Shown here: positions 17,206-26,306 of the stretch, one piece after another
How the letters are laid out: every line of letters starts with the position of its first letter
How positions within the stretch are numbered: the stretch's first letter is position 1
From: Sulfitobacter sp. S223
GTDB taxonomy: Bacteria > Pseudomonadota > Alphaproteobacteria > Rhodobacterales > Rhodobacteraceae
DNA length: 64,000 bases
NCBI RefSeq assembly: GCF_025143825.1
Contig: NZ_CP083560.1
Coordinates: 2,542,001 to 2,606,000 of the forward strand
Reading direction: 5' to 3'
The notes under the pieces: model-generated
Seen by the model: only the letters and a program-made list of their open reading frames with translations
The model's database searches: none
What the model was told of the DNA's origin: nothing
Position numbers and translations under genes: made by a program

Positions 17206-18672
17206 TCAGCTTGCCAAATAAGTGGAGAGCGCGGCTTCCAGCCCGTCTTGCCAGATCAACCGAAGGTATCTGTCAAAACTGTCCGCAAACCGCGGTGCAT
17301 CCGCAAGATCACCGTAAAACTGGCGCATCTCAAGCCAGACCGATGGCGTGCGTCGCGCCTGTTCGGCTTTTGCTGTCAGCATATCCCAAGACGGGTCGTT
17401 CGGCTCAATCATTGTGCCGTCCTCGCGTGTGCCCTGGCACATGCGCGCCCAGATCGCTTCGACAAGGGCCAGGCCCTCTACAGGTGTGCCTTGCACCAAC
17501 CCATCACGGATGGAGGGGATGACAAAGCCCGGGTGGCGGGCAGAGCCGTCAAAGGCCACGCGGCGCGTAGTGTCTACGATTTTCGGGTTCGAGAACCGGC
17601 TGTGAACCAGGCTGACATAATCTGTCGGTGTCATGCCCGGAACCGCCTCGACCAAAGGCGCGATTTCTGTGCGCGCGACTTTGGCAAAAAGCGGACCGAT
17701 CAGGCCGTGCTGCATACATCCTGCAATCGTGTCCACCGACAACAACTCGCCCGCGACCGATATCACCTGATGCCCGCCGTTCAGAATGCGGATTTTCATG
17801 GCTTCATAGGCATGCACATCCTTGGCAAACGTCGCGCCGACTTTGTCCCAATCCGGACGGCCTGCACAAAAATCATCCTCCATCACCCATTGGCGAAAAT
17901 TTTCGTGCGTAACGGGGACCTGATCGTCGATGCCAAGCTGATGGACCAATGCCCGCTCATTCGGGCCGGTGGCGGGCACGATGCTGTCAACCATCGAATT
18001 GGGGAAACTGCACTGCGTTTCGATCCATGTGGCAAGCTCGGGGTCCGACATGCGGGCCAAAGACACAACCGTCTGGCGCAACACATTGCCGTTGCCCAGC
18101 AGGTTGTCACAGCACTGACAAGTAAACGGGCCTGTGCCTGCATCACGCCGGAGGCGCAGCGCTGCGATAATCGCGCCAAAAGCGGTTCGCGGCGTGTCGG
18201 GGTTCTGGCTGTCGTGCACAATGTCAGGGTGGCTCTGGTCAAAATCTTTTGTGGCGGGATCAATAAAATAGCCGCTTTCCGTGACTGTCATCGCAACAAT
18301 GCGAATGTCCGCCGCGGCCATACGGTTGATCAACGCGCCATTGTTTTCTTCGATCGGCAGGTAGTCGATCATAGAGCCTATAACTTCGGCTGCTGACGAT
18401 TCTGGCGCAAGCTCGATCAATGTGCTCAAGCAGTCCTGGGCCAGCAGGTGCTCGCGCATGCGCGCATCGTTGGGGCGCACGCCTGCGCCGATGATTGCCC
18501 AATCCAGTGCGCAGCCTTGTTGCATCAATCGGTGCAGATACCACGCCTGATGTGCGCGATGAAAGTTGCCAAGGCCGATATGCACGATACCGGGCCTGAG
18601 CGCCGCGCGGTCATAGTGCGGTCGAAGCACGGTTTCAGGCAATTGGTTTAATGTCGCGTTACCAAGTTTCAT
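17206..18672 (-). CDS. mtlK: Mannitol/polyol 2-dehydrogenase
   Basis: This 488-residue NAD-dependent long-chain polyol dehydrogenase begins with the Rossmann segment GIVHIGLGNFHRAHQAWYL near residues 27-45 and contains KIRILNGGHQ, the mannitol dehydrogenase catalytic lysine/asparagine/histidine region. The ATG at 18672 has an AAGGA site nine bases away and the usual family N-terminus. A start at 18702 (TGATG with the upstream gene) is also possible. It would oxidise D-mannitol or D-arabitol to the ketose. It lies between the sorbitol dehydrogenase and kinase genes. Confidence 0.9.
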   Translation of the reverse strand: MKLGNATLNQLPETVLRPHYDRAALRPGIVHIGLGNFHRAHQAWYLHRLMQQGCALDWAIIGAGVRPNDARMREHLLAQDCLSTLIELAPESSAAEVIGSMIDYLPIEENNGALINRMAAADIRIVAMTVTESGYFIDPATKDFDQSHPDIVHDSQNPDTPRTAFGAIIAALRLRRDAGTGPFTCQCCDNLLGNGNVLRQTVVSLARMSDPELATWIETQCSFPNSMVDSIVPATGPNERALVHQLGIDDQVPVTHENFRQWVMEDDFCAGRPDWDKVGATFAKDVHAYEAMKIRILNGGHQVISVAGELLSVDTIAGCMQHGLIGPLFAKVARTEIAPLVEAVPGMTPTDYVSLVHSRFSNPKIVDTTRRVAFDGSARHPGFVIPSIRDGLVQGTPVEGLALVEAIWARMCQGTREDGTMIEPNDPSWDMLTAKAEQARRTPSVWLEMRQFYGDLADAPRFADSFDRYLRLIWQDGLEAALSTYLAS

Positions 18673-18701
18673 GAGGGCGCGTCCTTGCGGTAGATCTTTC
18701 A

Positions 18702-19475
18702 TCAGCTCATCCAATTTCCGCCATCGACATTATATGTCTGGGCGACAATGTAGTCGGCATCACTCGAGGCCAAAAAAATCGCCATGCCGGTCAGGTCGTC
18801 AGCTGTGGCCATACGTCCGATGGGGACTGCCGCGCCGACTTCGCGTTTCTTTTGGCCGAGGGGTTTGTTCTCAAATTTGGCAAAGAAGGCATCGACGCGG
18901 TCCCAATGCACTCCGTCCACAACACCGGGGGCGATGGCATTCACGTTAATTCCATGCTCGATCAGGTTCAGCCCCGCAGATTGCGTGATGCTGATCACTG
19001 CCGCTTTGGTAGCGCAATAGACCGCGACCAATGGCTCACCGCGCCTGCCGGCCTGCGAGGCCATATTGATGATCTTGCCCCCCTCGCCGCGTGCAATCAT
19101 ATGGCGCGCGACCGCTTGTAACGTGAACAAGGTGCCTTTGACGTTGATGTCAAAGGCACGATCATATTCGTCTTGCGTGATCTCGGCGAGGGGCGCGGCC
19201 GTGAAAATCGCCGCATTGTTGATCAAGATGTCGATGTGCCCGACAGCATCGATTGTCCGGCGGACGGCGTCCTCGATGCTGGTCAGATCGTTCACATCCA
19301 TCTTCACGGCCCAGGCCGCATCGCCCAGTTCACGGGCAGTTTGAACAGCGCCTGCCTCGTCAACATCGGCAATCGCCACGCGCGCCCCCTCGCGAATATA
19401 GGCCGCAGCAAACGCCCGCCCGATGCCGCGCGCGGCACCTGTGATCAAAGCTGTTTTGCCAGCCAGTCGCATCAT
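18702..19475 (-). CDS. smoS: Sorbitol (L-iditol) 2-dehydrogenase, SDR family
   Basis: This 257-residue classical short-chain dehydrogenase has the coenzyme motif TGAARGIG near residues 13-20, NNAA, the catalytic serine in NMAS, YxxxK in YCATK, and a C-terminal NVDGGNWMS. It closely resembles SmoS of Rhodobacter sphaeroides as I recall it. The start overlaps the stop of the ATPase gene; ATG at 19475 or 19472 are equally placed. It converts D-sorbitol to D-fructose, or galactitol to tagatose. Confidence 0.9.
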   Translation of the reverse strand: MMRLAGKTALITGAARGIGRAFAAAYIREGARVAIADVDEAGAVQTARELGDAAWAVKMDVNDLTSIEDAVRRTIDAVGHIDILINNAAIFTAAPLAEITQDEYDRAFDINVKGTLFTLQAVARHMIARGEGGKIINMASQAGRRGEPLVAVYCATKAAVISITQSAGLNLIEHGINVNAIAPGVVDGVHWDRVDAFFAKFENKPLGQKKREVGAAVPIGRMATADDLTGMAIFLASSDADYIVAQTYNVDGGNWMS

Positions 19476-20476
19476 CCTATCCGTAGCCCTTGCGCGTCAA
19501 ACCTGTGCAGCTTGTCCGGCTGGGGCGTAAGATAGATATCATCGCCATGTGTCACCGAAAGGTCCCCGTTAATCCGCACGGTGATCATCTCGGCAAGGCC
19601 TGTGTCATGGACGTGGATGAAGGTATCCGAGCCCAGATGTTCGGCCACGCCAACGCGGCCTTTCCACAGCCCGTCGCTTTGGCTGACGTCCGTATGTTCG
19701 GGCCGAATGCCAATGGTAGCAGCACCCTGTTTTTCCGCCTCTGCCCCTTTGATGAGGTTCATCTTGGGTGAGCCGATGAAGCCCGCAACAAATTCGTTGC
19801 GCGGCTTGTGGTAAAGCTCAAGCGGGCTGCCCACCTGTTCGATCACACCCGCCTGCAGAACAACGATTTTGTTTGCCATGGTCATCGCCTCGACCTGATC
19901 GTGGGTCACATAGATCATGGTGGTGTTCATACGCGCATGCATTTCCGAGATTTCCAGACGCATCCCGACACGCAGGGCCGCATCAAGGTTCGAGAGCGGC
20001 TCGTCAAACAGGAAGGCTGAAGGATCGCGCACAATCGCACGGCCGATAGCAACACGCTGGCGTTGACCTCCCGACAGCTGACCGGGCTTGCGGTCGAGGT
20101 AGTCGGTCAGATTCAGCGATTTCGCCGCCGCCTCGACACGTTTGTTTTGCTCGTCCTCGGACAGGCCCGCCATGCGCATCGGAAAGGCGATGTTCTTGCG
20201 CACGGTCATATGCGGGTAGAGCGCGTAGCTTTGGAACACCATCGCCAGCCCTCGTTTGGAAGGCGAGATTTCGGTCATATCCTGATCATCAATCAGAATG
20301 CGGCCCGAACTGGTTTCCTCCAGCCCTGCAATCAGGCGAAGCAGCGTGGACTTGCCGCAGCCCGACGGGCCTACAAATACCGCAAATTCACCGTCCTCGA
20401 TTGTGAGGTCCAGTGGCGGGATAACCTCGATGTCACCAAACTTCTTGGTGATACGTTCTAGTACAATGCGTCCCAT
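19472..20476 (-). CDS. smoK: Polyol ABC transporter ATP-binding protein
   Basis: This 334-residue MalK-type ATPase has Walker [10 protein letters not shown] near residues 37-45, signature [17 protein letters not shown], Walker [16 protein letters not shown] and a C-terminal OB domain with GIRPEHTDV. It energises the smoEFG transporter. The coupling to smoS downstream (ATGA/TGATG) and the 21-base gap to smoG place it in the operon. Confidence 0.92.
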   Translation of the reverse strand: MGRIVLERITKKFGDIEVIPPLDLTIEDGEFAVFVGPSGCGKSTLLRLIAGLEETSSGRILIDDQDMTEISPSKRGLAMVFQSYALYPHMTVRKNIAFPMRMAGLSEDEQNKRVEAAAKSLNLTDYLDRKPGQLSGGQRQRVAIGRAIVRDPSAFLFDEPLSNLDAALRVGMRLEISEMHARMNTTMIYVTHDQVEAMTMANKIVVLQAGVIEQVGSPLELYHKPRNEFVAGFIGSPKMNLIKGAEAEKQGAATIGIRPEHTDVSQSDGLWKGRVGVAEHLGSDTFIHVHDTGLAEMITVRINGDLSVTHGDDIYLTPQPDKLHRFDAQGLRIG

Positions 20477-20497
20477 GTAGGTATCCTTGAATTCCGT

Positions 20498-21331
20498 TTA
20501 TTTCACAGCGCCAAAGGTCAGGCCCTGCACCAGTTGTTTCTGGCAGAACCATCCCAGCACGACGATGGGGCCCACTGCTGCCGCAGATACGGCGGACAAG
20601 CGGCCAAAGAACAGCCCCTCGGGCGCGCGGTTGCCCTCAATCAGCTTGGAGAGCGTAGCGGCTTCGGTCGTGGTCAGACGCACAGTCCAATAGGCCTCGT
20701 TCCAGCAAAAGATGAAGCACAATAGCGCTGTCGACGCGATGCCGCCCCACGCAAGCGGGATGAGGATCTCGCGCACTTCGCCCCATGTGCTGACCCCGTC
20801 CATCTGGCCTGCTTCGATGATCTCTTTGGGGATCTCTTTGAAGTAGGTGAACAACATCCAGATCACGATGGGCAGGTTGATCAGCGCAAGCACGAGGATT
20901 ACCAGAAAATGGGTGTCGAACAGGCCTGCACTCTTGGTCAGGAAGGTCATTGGATAGAGCACCCCTGCCGCCGGCAGCATCTTGGTGGAGAGCATCCACA
21001 TCAGCACGTCTTTGGTGGCACGGCCGGGATTGAACGCCATCGCATAGGCCGCCGGAATGCCGACCACCAGCGCGAACAACGTCGCAAAGACCGAGGTGAT
21101 GACCGAATTCGTGGCAAAGCGCCAATAGTCGTAGTTGGCGGTCATGTTGGTGTAATTCTCAAGCGTGGGCGTGAAGAAAAACAGGAATTCGGGCTTTACC
21201 GCATCTGCATCGGTCTTGAACGATGTCAGCACCATCCAGAAGATCGGAAAGAAAAACAGCAGCGCCACAAGCCACGCCAGTGTCGGGCGGCCATATCGGC
21301 TGAAACGGGTCTGTTGGGCAACAATAGCCAT
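20498..21331 (-). CDS. smoG: Polyol ABC transporter permease (MalG type)
   Basis: This 277-residue inner-membrane permease has six hydrophobic segments. The EAA coupling loop is EIIEAGQMDGVSTWGEVREILIPL near residues 164-187. It ends in LVQGLTFGAVK, the G-GAVK terminus typical of MalG-type polyol permeases. It pairs with smoF. Confidence 0.92.
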   Translation of the reverse strand: MAIVAQQTRFSRYGRPTLAWLVALLFFFPIFWMVLTSFKTDADAVKPEFLFFFTPTLENYTNMTANYDYWRFATNSVITSVFATLFALVVGIPAAYAMAFNPGRATKDVLMWMLSTKMLPAAGVLYPMTFLTKSAGLFDTHFLVILVLALINLPIVIWMLFTYFKEIPKEIIEAGQMDGVSTWGEVREILIPLAWGGIASTALLCFIFCWNEAYWTVRLTTTEAATLSKLIEGNRAPEGLFFGRLSAVSAAAVGPIVVLGWFCQKQLVQGLTFGAVK

Positions 21332-21343
21332 GGTCTTTGTCTC

Positions 21344-22282
21344 CTATTCCATCAACGTCTTGCCGATCATGCGCAGCAAGAAGATGGCGACGATATTGGC
21401 AAGGATGACGGCAAAGATACCGGTCGCACTGGCCGCACCGATGTTGTTGTTGGCGAACTCGCCGATAAGATAGGGCAGGTTCTTGTTGCCGTTGCCACGG
21501 CTCACGATCTCGATCTCGGCATATAGCGACAGGTGAAAGATCGCCTGGATCATGACCACAATCGCAATTGGACGGCCAAGGTGCGGCAAGGTCAGGAAGC
21601 GGAACTGCGACCACGTGCCGGCACCGTCGAGAATGGCGGCTTCTTTCTGTTGCTGGTCTTCGGATTGCAGTGAGGTCATGAAAATCAGCACGGCAAAGGG
21701 CGTCCACTGCCATGTGACCATGATGATCACCGCAATGGCCGAGGTCTGCGTGGCACGGAATGAAATCGGCTCAAGCTGCGGCCAGAGAGAGAAAAACCAG
21801 CCCACCAATGGCGCATCCTGCAAGGAGGCGATCAGATCGTTGATGCCGCCCACGGCCAGCCCCTGCAGGCCCAGAACCGGATCAAGGATCATGTTGATCC
21901 ACAGCACCGCGTTCACCGCAGGCATTACAAAGAACGGCGAAATCAACAGCACGCGCACGATACCCTGTCCAGGGAAGGCTTTGTTGATCAGCACCGCGAT
22001 CAGAATGCCAAGGGCTACGGTCAGGAACAGGATTGAGCAGACGATGAAGAGGCTGTTCTGGATCGCCAGTAAAAAGTCTTTGGAATTGAGAACGAATTCA
22101 TAGTTACCGAAACCGCGCCAGTTGCTGATCGAAGGACTGGTCCATTCGGGGCGGCGCAGGTTGTTCAGCACATAGCGGATGAAAGAAAAATAAAGCGTCA
22201 TACCCAGCGGGATCAGCATCCAGATCAACAAGAGTACGACGGCGGGCGTCTGCAACAAGCGCGGTATAGATCGGTTTGACAT
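21344..22282 (-). CDS. smoF: Polyol ABC transporter permease (MalF type)
   Basis: This 312-residue permease has six or more membrane segments and the coupling loop EAAILDGAGTWSQFRFLTLPHL near residues 209-230. The ATG at 22282 is preferred over an upstream in-frame start at 22318 because of the AAGGAC site and the family-like N-terminus. It is separated from the binding-protein gene by about 150 bases containing a hairpin. Confidence 0.9.
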   Translation of the reverse strand: MSNRSIPRLLQTPAVVLLLIWMLIPLGMTLYFSFIRYVLNNLRRPEWTSPSISNWRGFGNYEFVLNSKDFLLAIQNSLFIVCSILFLTVALGILIAVLINKAFPGQGIVRVLLISPFFVMPAVNAVLWINMILDPVLGLQGLAVGGINDLIASLQDAPLVGWFFSLWPQLEPISFRATQTSAIAVIIMVTWQWTPFAVLIFMTSLQSEDQQQKEAAILDGAGTWSQFRFLTLPHLGRPIAIVVMIQAIFHLSLYAEIEIVSRGNGNKNLPYLIGEFANNNIGAASATGIFAVILANIVAIFLLRMIGKTLME

Positions 22283-22397
22283 GACTTCGTCCTTCAGGCG
22301 GCGGGTGGTCCGCGCCAATCTTAGCTTAGCGAATGCAAGATCGCTTGAATACGTGGGCTACGGCAACTTGTGCACCTGGGGCCGCAACAGGCGTGTA

Positions 22398-22423
22398 GGG
22401 GAAGACCCGCCAGGGCCTTCCCC
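22398..22423 (-). terminator. Hairpin after the polyol binding-protein gene
   Basis: The arms GGGGAAG (22398-22404) and CTTCCCC (22417-22423) enclose an inner CCC-GCCA-GGG stem. The whole lies 9 bases after the smoE stop in the direction of transcription. No T-run follows, so transcript stabilisation or partial attenuation is more likely than complete termination. Confidence 0.6.
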
Positions 22424-22432
22424 GATTGAGGC

Positions 22433-23725
22433 TTAGTAGCCGGCCTCTGTCATGATCGCTTCGGCAGCGGACTGGGACGCTTCAAGCGCTTCGTCAACCG
22501 TCTTGGCACCGGACAGGGCAGCCGCGATTTCCTGTGCAACGGCCGAACCCACTTCGGGGAACTCGGGAATTGCTGCGAACTGAACACCTACGTATGGCTT
22601 CAGGTCTGTCGCTTCTGGTGCTGCGGATTCGATTGCTGCCATTTCCGCGGCGGCAAAATCTGCAACAGCCTGGAACTCGGGCAGAGCATATGTAGACGCA
22701 CGCTGACCTGTCGGGACAGAGCCCCAGCCAAAGTCGGGGTGGTTACCCACGGCCTGCACATACTCTTTGGAAGTAGCCCACTCGATAAAGGCCTTGGCCT
22801 CTTCGGTGTTCTCGGTACCTGTCGGCACAGCCATTGCCCATGCCCACAGCCAGTTCGCACCAACAGGGTTACCCGCGTTTGGCGATTGTGCGTAAGCCAC
22901 ACCGTCCACCTCAAGGAAAGACGCGGCGATTGTGGCGTCGATCCACATGCCGCACTTGCCTTCGTTATAAAGCGCGAGAATCTCGTTGAAGGAGTTACCT
23001 TCGGATCCGGGAGGGCCGTAGTTGCCCAGCAGATCAACGTAGAAGTTGATGGCCGACTTCCATTCGTCAGAGTTGATTGTCGGCTTGAAATCAGCATCAA
23101 ACCATGCGCCGCCGAAAGAGTTCACCATTGTTGTGACGAACGCCATGTTGTCGCCCCAACCCGGCTTTCCGCGCAAACATGCACCGTAAACGCCGTTGTC
23201 TGGGTCATGCATAGCAGCCGCAGCCGCCTTCACGTTGTCCCAGCTGTCGTTGTCAGCAATTGTTACGCCGGCTGCGTCGGCCAGGTCCTTGCGATACATA
23301 ACCATGGAGCTTTCGCCGTAGAAAGGCGCGGCATACATTGTGCCCTCATGGGACAGGCCGGTGCGGATAGCAGGCAGGATGTCATCGGCGTCATATTCCG
23401 CGCCAAACTCCAGCGGCTCGATCCAGCCGGCAGCACCCCAGATAGGCGCTTCTTGCATGCCGATGTTGATGACGTCGTACTGGCCGCCACCGGTAGCCGT
23501 ATCGGAGGTGACCTGCTCGCGCAGAACGCTTTCCTCCAGCGTGACCCAGTTCAGCTCGACCCCGGTCTCTTCGGTGTAGGCCTCCGCCACCTTTTGCATG
23601 TTGATCATGTGGCCGTTGTTGACGATCGCAATTGTGAGTTCCTTCGCATGACCGCCGGCAAATGCGCCGCCGACCGTAAGAACTGAAAGTGCTGTCGCAG
23701 TGTAGAGCGCGCGCTTAAGAGACAT
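22433..23725 (-). CDS. smoE: Polyol (sorbitol/mannitol) ABC transporter substrate-binding protein
   Basis: This 430-residue extracellular solute-binding protein of family 1 has the signal peptide MSLKRALYTATALSVLTVGGAFA and a mature start at GGHAKELTIAIVNNGHM. Its length, and motifs such as YAAPFYGESSMVMYRKDL and GKCGMWIDATIAASFLE, match SmoE-type polyol receptors. It is first in the operon, downstream of the LacI gene and a candidate operator. Confidence 0.9.
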   Translation of the reverse strand: MSLKRALYTATALSVLTVGGAFAGGHAKELTIAIVNNGHMINMQKVAEAYTEETGVELNWVTLEESVLREQVTSDTATGGGQYDVINIGMQEAPIWGAAGWIEPLEFGAEYDADDILPAIRTGLSHEGTMYAAPFYGESSMVMYRKDLADAAGVTIADNDSWDNVKAAAAAMHDPDNGVYGACLRGKPGWGDNMAFVTTMVNSFGGAWFDADFKPTINSDEWKSAINFYVDLLGNYGPPGSEGNSFNEILALYNEGKCGMWIDATIAASFLEVDGVAYAQSPNAGNPVGANWLWAWAMAVPTGTENTEEAKAFIEWATSKEYVQAVGNHPDFGWGSVPTGQRASTYALPEFQAVADFAAAEMAAIESAAPEATDLKPYVGVQFAAIPEFPEVGSAVAQEIAAALSGAKTVDEALEASQSAAEAIMTEAGY

Positions 23726-23767
23726 CCAAATTCCTCCCTAGATAGGATGTGATGCCCAAACGTTAGC

Positions 23768-23781
23768 AAGTATTATTACTT
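23768..23781. promoter_or_regulatory. Candidate LacI-family operator of the polyol operon
   Basis: AAGTA-TTAT-TACTT is a perfect 5-base-arm palindrome 43 bases upstream of the smoE start codon, in the 118-base gap between the LacI gene and smoE. Binding by the adjacent LacI protein is inferred from position and symmetry. Part of the half-site (TACTTGTAA) recurs upstream of the LacI gene near 24937. Confidence 0.5.
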
Positions 23782-23843
23782 CGGGTCAATCACAATCTTT
23801 ACGCGCGAAAAGAATTTGCGATGCCCATATATCTTCCAATCGC

Positions 23844-24875
23844 TTAAGCAGAGTTCCGCATCACCAGTCGGCCTTCAAATAGGGTCTCTTCGCGTTGGTC
23901 GATGCGATCTTCAGAATCGATCAAAGACAAAACCGTCTCTACACTTCGTTCGGCAATCGCATCGTAGTTCTGCGAAACCGTGGTCAGACTGGGACAGGTA
24001 AAACGCGAGAACGGATGGTCATCGTGCCCAGCGATCCGAAGTTCCGCATCCGGCAGCAGCCCTACCTTCACTCCCCTCTCAAACGCGGCGGACAGAAATC
24101 CAATGGCAAGCCGGTCGTTTGAGCACAGCACGGTGTTTGTCTTCAGCTCCTTTCTGTCCAACAGACGCCCGCCCTCGACGAAACCGATCTCTTCGAAATT
24201 CCAACCCTCGCCGCCGACCTGTACGAGGTGCGGCGCGTGCCCCAACCGGGTCATTGCGGCAATGTAGGCCTTGCGGCGCTTGTATGCGTTGGGGTTAACC
24301 GGCGTTTTCATCTCAAAAAAAGCGGGCGGCTCGCCGGAGCGGCACAGATAGTCCACAATCAGATCGACGCTTTGTGCATTATCAGAGCCGAAAAACGCCT
24401 TGCCGATGCCTTCTAGGTTGGCGTCAAACAGCACTGTAGGCACGCCATGGGCAAATTCTTCGACTTGCTCAAGCCGCGACGCTCGCCCTAACGGTGCAAG
24501 CAGCACAGCCGCAGGTTTGATCGCGCGCAAACTCTCAAGGTTGGCAATCTCCTGTTCTGGTCCGCCATGCGAGCTGAGCAACAGCGGATTATAACCCGCC
24601 TTTACAATCAGACCTTCGATGGTCCGCGCGATGCCCGCAAAGAACGGGTCCGTCAGATTGGGCACGACCAGACCGATGTTCTTGGTCTGGCGCCTGTTCT
24701 GGTTCACCGCGTAGATATTCGGACGATAGTCATACTCTTGCAGCGCGGCATCGATCTTTTCACGGATTGAGCGGCGCACACTGGCGGGGTCATTAAAGTA
24801 CTTCGAGATCGTCGGGCGCGAGACCCCACTGACCGATGCGAAGTCTTCCATGTTTTTGATCTTCTGGTCACTCAT
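23844..24875 (-). CDS. LacI-family regulator of the polyol operon
   Basis: This 343-residue repressor has an N-terminal LacI HTH with MEDFASVSGVSRPTISKYFNDP near residues 9-30 and a hinge with DYRPNIYAV. A periplasmic-binding-protein-like core follows, with IGLVVPNLTDPFFAGIARTIE. The ATG at 24875 has a GGAAAG site; the GTG at 24896 is less likely. It lies immediately upstream of smoE on the same strand and probably responds to a polyol or ketose. Confidence 0.9.
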   Translation of the reverse strand: MSDQKIKNMEDFASVSGVSRPTISKYFNDPASVRRSIREKIDAALQEYDYRPNIYAVNQNRRQTKNIGLVVPNLTDPFFAGIARTIEGLIVKAGYNPLLLSSHGGPEQEIANLESLRAIKPAAVLLAPLGRASRLEQVEEFAHGVPTVLFDANLEGIGKAFFGSDNAQSVDLIVDYLCRSGEPPAFFEMKTPVNPNAYKRRKAYIAAMTRLGHAPHLVQVGGEGWNFEEIGFVEGGRLLDRKELKTNTVLCSNDRLAIGFLSAAFERGVKVGLLPDAELRIAGHDDHPFSRFTCPSLTTVSQNYDAIAERSVETVLSLIDSEDRIDQREETLFEGRLVMRNSA

Positions 24876-25697
24876 CAAGCACTGCTTTCCAAACACACGG
24901 TGTCAAATTCTTTTCTTAAAGTGAACAATGGAAAAAATACTTGTAAAGAGAAAATTTGTCGCGCGCAAAGATTTTTCTGCGCAGCACCCCCGTATTCACG
25001 TGCCAAGCTTGCTCACCTAGAAACAATCGAAAGGACACCACCCATGCTAGTCCGCCCCATTTCGGTCCTGTGTCTAGGCGCAATCTCCAAGGCGATGGTG
25101 TGGAACACAACATCCTCCAATTCGTGTTGCTGGACGCTGGTTCCCGAACCGGAAGCAGGCCTTGGCGCAACCTGAGCAAAAGCTCGCTTCTCCCCGCCCC
25201 TTAGATTTCAAATACCGCGACGCGAAAGTGCAGCTCCGACGGGGTCGCGAAAACGGTCCGGGAACGACCGCTTCTGCAACTTGCGCAGCATCACCACAAG
25301 ATCCTTGTCGCACATACAAAGCAATGCTGCGTCAGCAAAGACTTGAAATCCAAGGGCGGGTTTGTCCGCAGTCTGTGCCTTCTTGCGCGATGTAGTGAAC
25401 GACAGCAAATATCAGACCCGCCGTTCGTGGCTCACGCAGCGGATCAACGCGAATACCCCTTTTTTTGAAAATGCGATCCCGCAGTATTTTGCGTTTGCAG
25501 CTGCAACATCGCGTTACAGAGAGATCACTATCGACATTCAGAGCAACTGGGACCATCCGGTTTTTTTCAGCGCGATTTCTGCAGCTCTTGAAATATCTAA
25601 GCGCACAATTTTGCGGCACTTCATTTAAAGACAGCAGAAGAAACGGGCATTTGCGCGGCGCGCATTCCTCTGGGTCTGTCGGGCAATGTACATATAA
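24876..25697. other. 822-base gap upstream of nasT
   Basis: No certain gene is visible. The left 90 bases must hold the LacI promoter (AT-rich, with TACTTGTAAAG). A 43-codon frame starting at 25044 is listed separately. From about 25180 to 25690 only short frames occur on either strand and none has a recognisable fold. The final 60 bases before 25698 presumably contain the nasT promoter. The long non-coding stretch between two operons suggests gene loss. Confidence 0.4.
25044..25175 (+). CDS. Small unidentified frame, possibly a truncated gene start
   Basis: ATG at 25044 follows AAGGACACCACCC, a good ribosome-binding site, and opens a 43-codon frame beginning MLVRPISVLCLGAIS. That start resembles the beginning of a sugar kinase or Rossmann protein, but the rest (WNTTSSNSCCW) does not continue any fold I know. 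It may be the surviving 5' end of a lost gene in the polyol region, or chance. Confidence 0.2.
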   Translation: MLVRPISVLCLGAISKAMVWNTTSSNSCCWTLVPEPEAGLGAT

Positions 25698-26306
25698 ATG
25701 AATGCCTGTGATATCAGCAGCGTGAGAAAAGATCTTCGTATCCTTGTCGTTGAAGCTGATGCAGCCAAAGCGAAAAACATAATCGACGCGCTGCTTGAGG
25801 CAGGGTGGACCGATCTGCACGCGATCTCTCAGGTTTCGGGTCTGGAGCAATCCATAGAAGAGCATGCGCCGGATATTGTGCTCATCGACATGGCCAACCC
25901 CGACCGTGATACGCTTGAACATATTGGTGCTGTCTCGAACACCAAATCCCGCGCTGTTGCGATGTTCGTGGACCAGACCGATCCCCATCTGACCCAAGCG
26001 GCCCTTGCCGCGGGTGTCAGCGCCTATGTCGTCGACGGTTTGCAGATGAACCGCATCAAATCGGTGATCGAAACGGCAATCGCGCGGTTCCAGATGATGC
26101 GGCAAATGCGGTCAGAGCTGGATGCCGCTAAACAGGCGCTGGAGGACCGTAAAACCATCGACCGCGCCAAGGGCATTCTGATGCGCCGTCGCGGTCTTTC
26201 CGAGGATGAAGCCTATAAGCTTTTGCGAAAAGCGGCCATGGATCAGGGTCGCAAGGTGATCGACGTGGCGCAAGCACTTGTCACGGCCTCGGACTTGCTC
26301 GGATGA
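25698..26306 (+). CDS. nasT: Nitrate-responsive ANTAR antiterminator NasT
   Basis: The 202 residues comprise an N-terminal receiver-like domain (LRILVVEADAAKAKNIIDAL near residues 13-32, DIVLIDM with the acceptor-position aspartate) and a C-terminal ANTAR RNA-binding domain. The latter contains ALEDRKTIDRAKGILMRRRGLSEDEAY-type sequence from about residue 148. NasT binds paired hexaloop hairpins and prevents termination in the leader of nitrate-assimilation operons. It is held inactive by NasS, encoded by the overlapping next gene. Such a leader is visible at 27570-27656. Confidence 0.93.
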   Translation: MNACDISSVRKDLRILVVEADAAKAKNIIDALLEAGWTDLHAISQVSGLEQSIEEHAPDIVLIDMANPDRDTLEHIGAVSNTKSRAVAMFVDQTDPHLTQAALAAGVSAYVVDGLQMNRIKSVIETAIARFQMMRQMRSELDAAKQALEDRKTIDRAKGILMRRRGLSEDEAYKLLRKAAMDQGRKVIDVAQALVTASDLLG

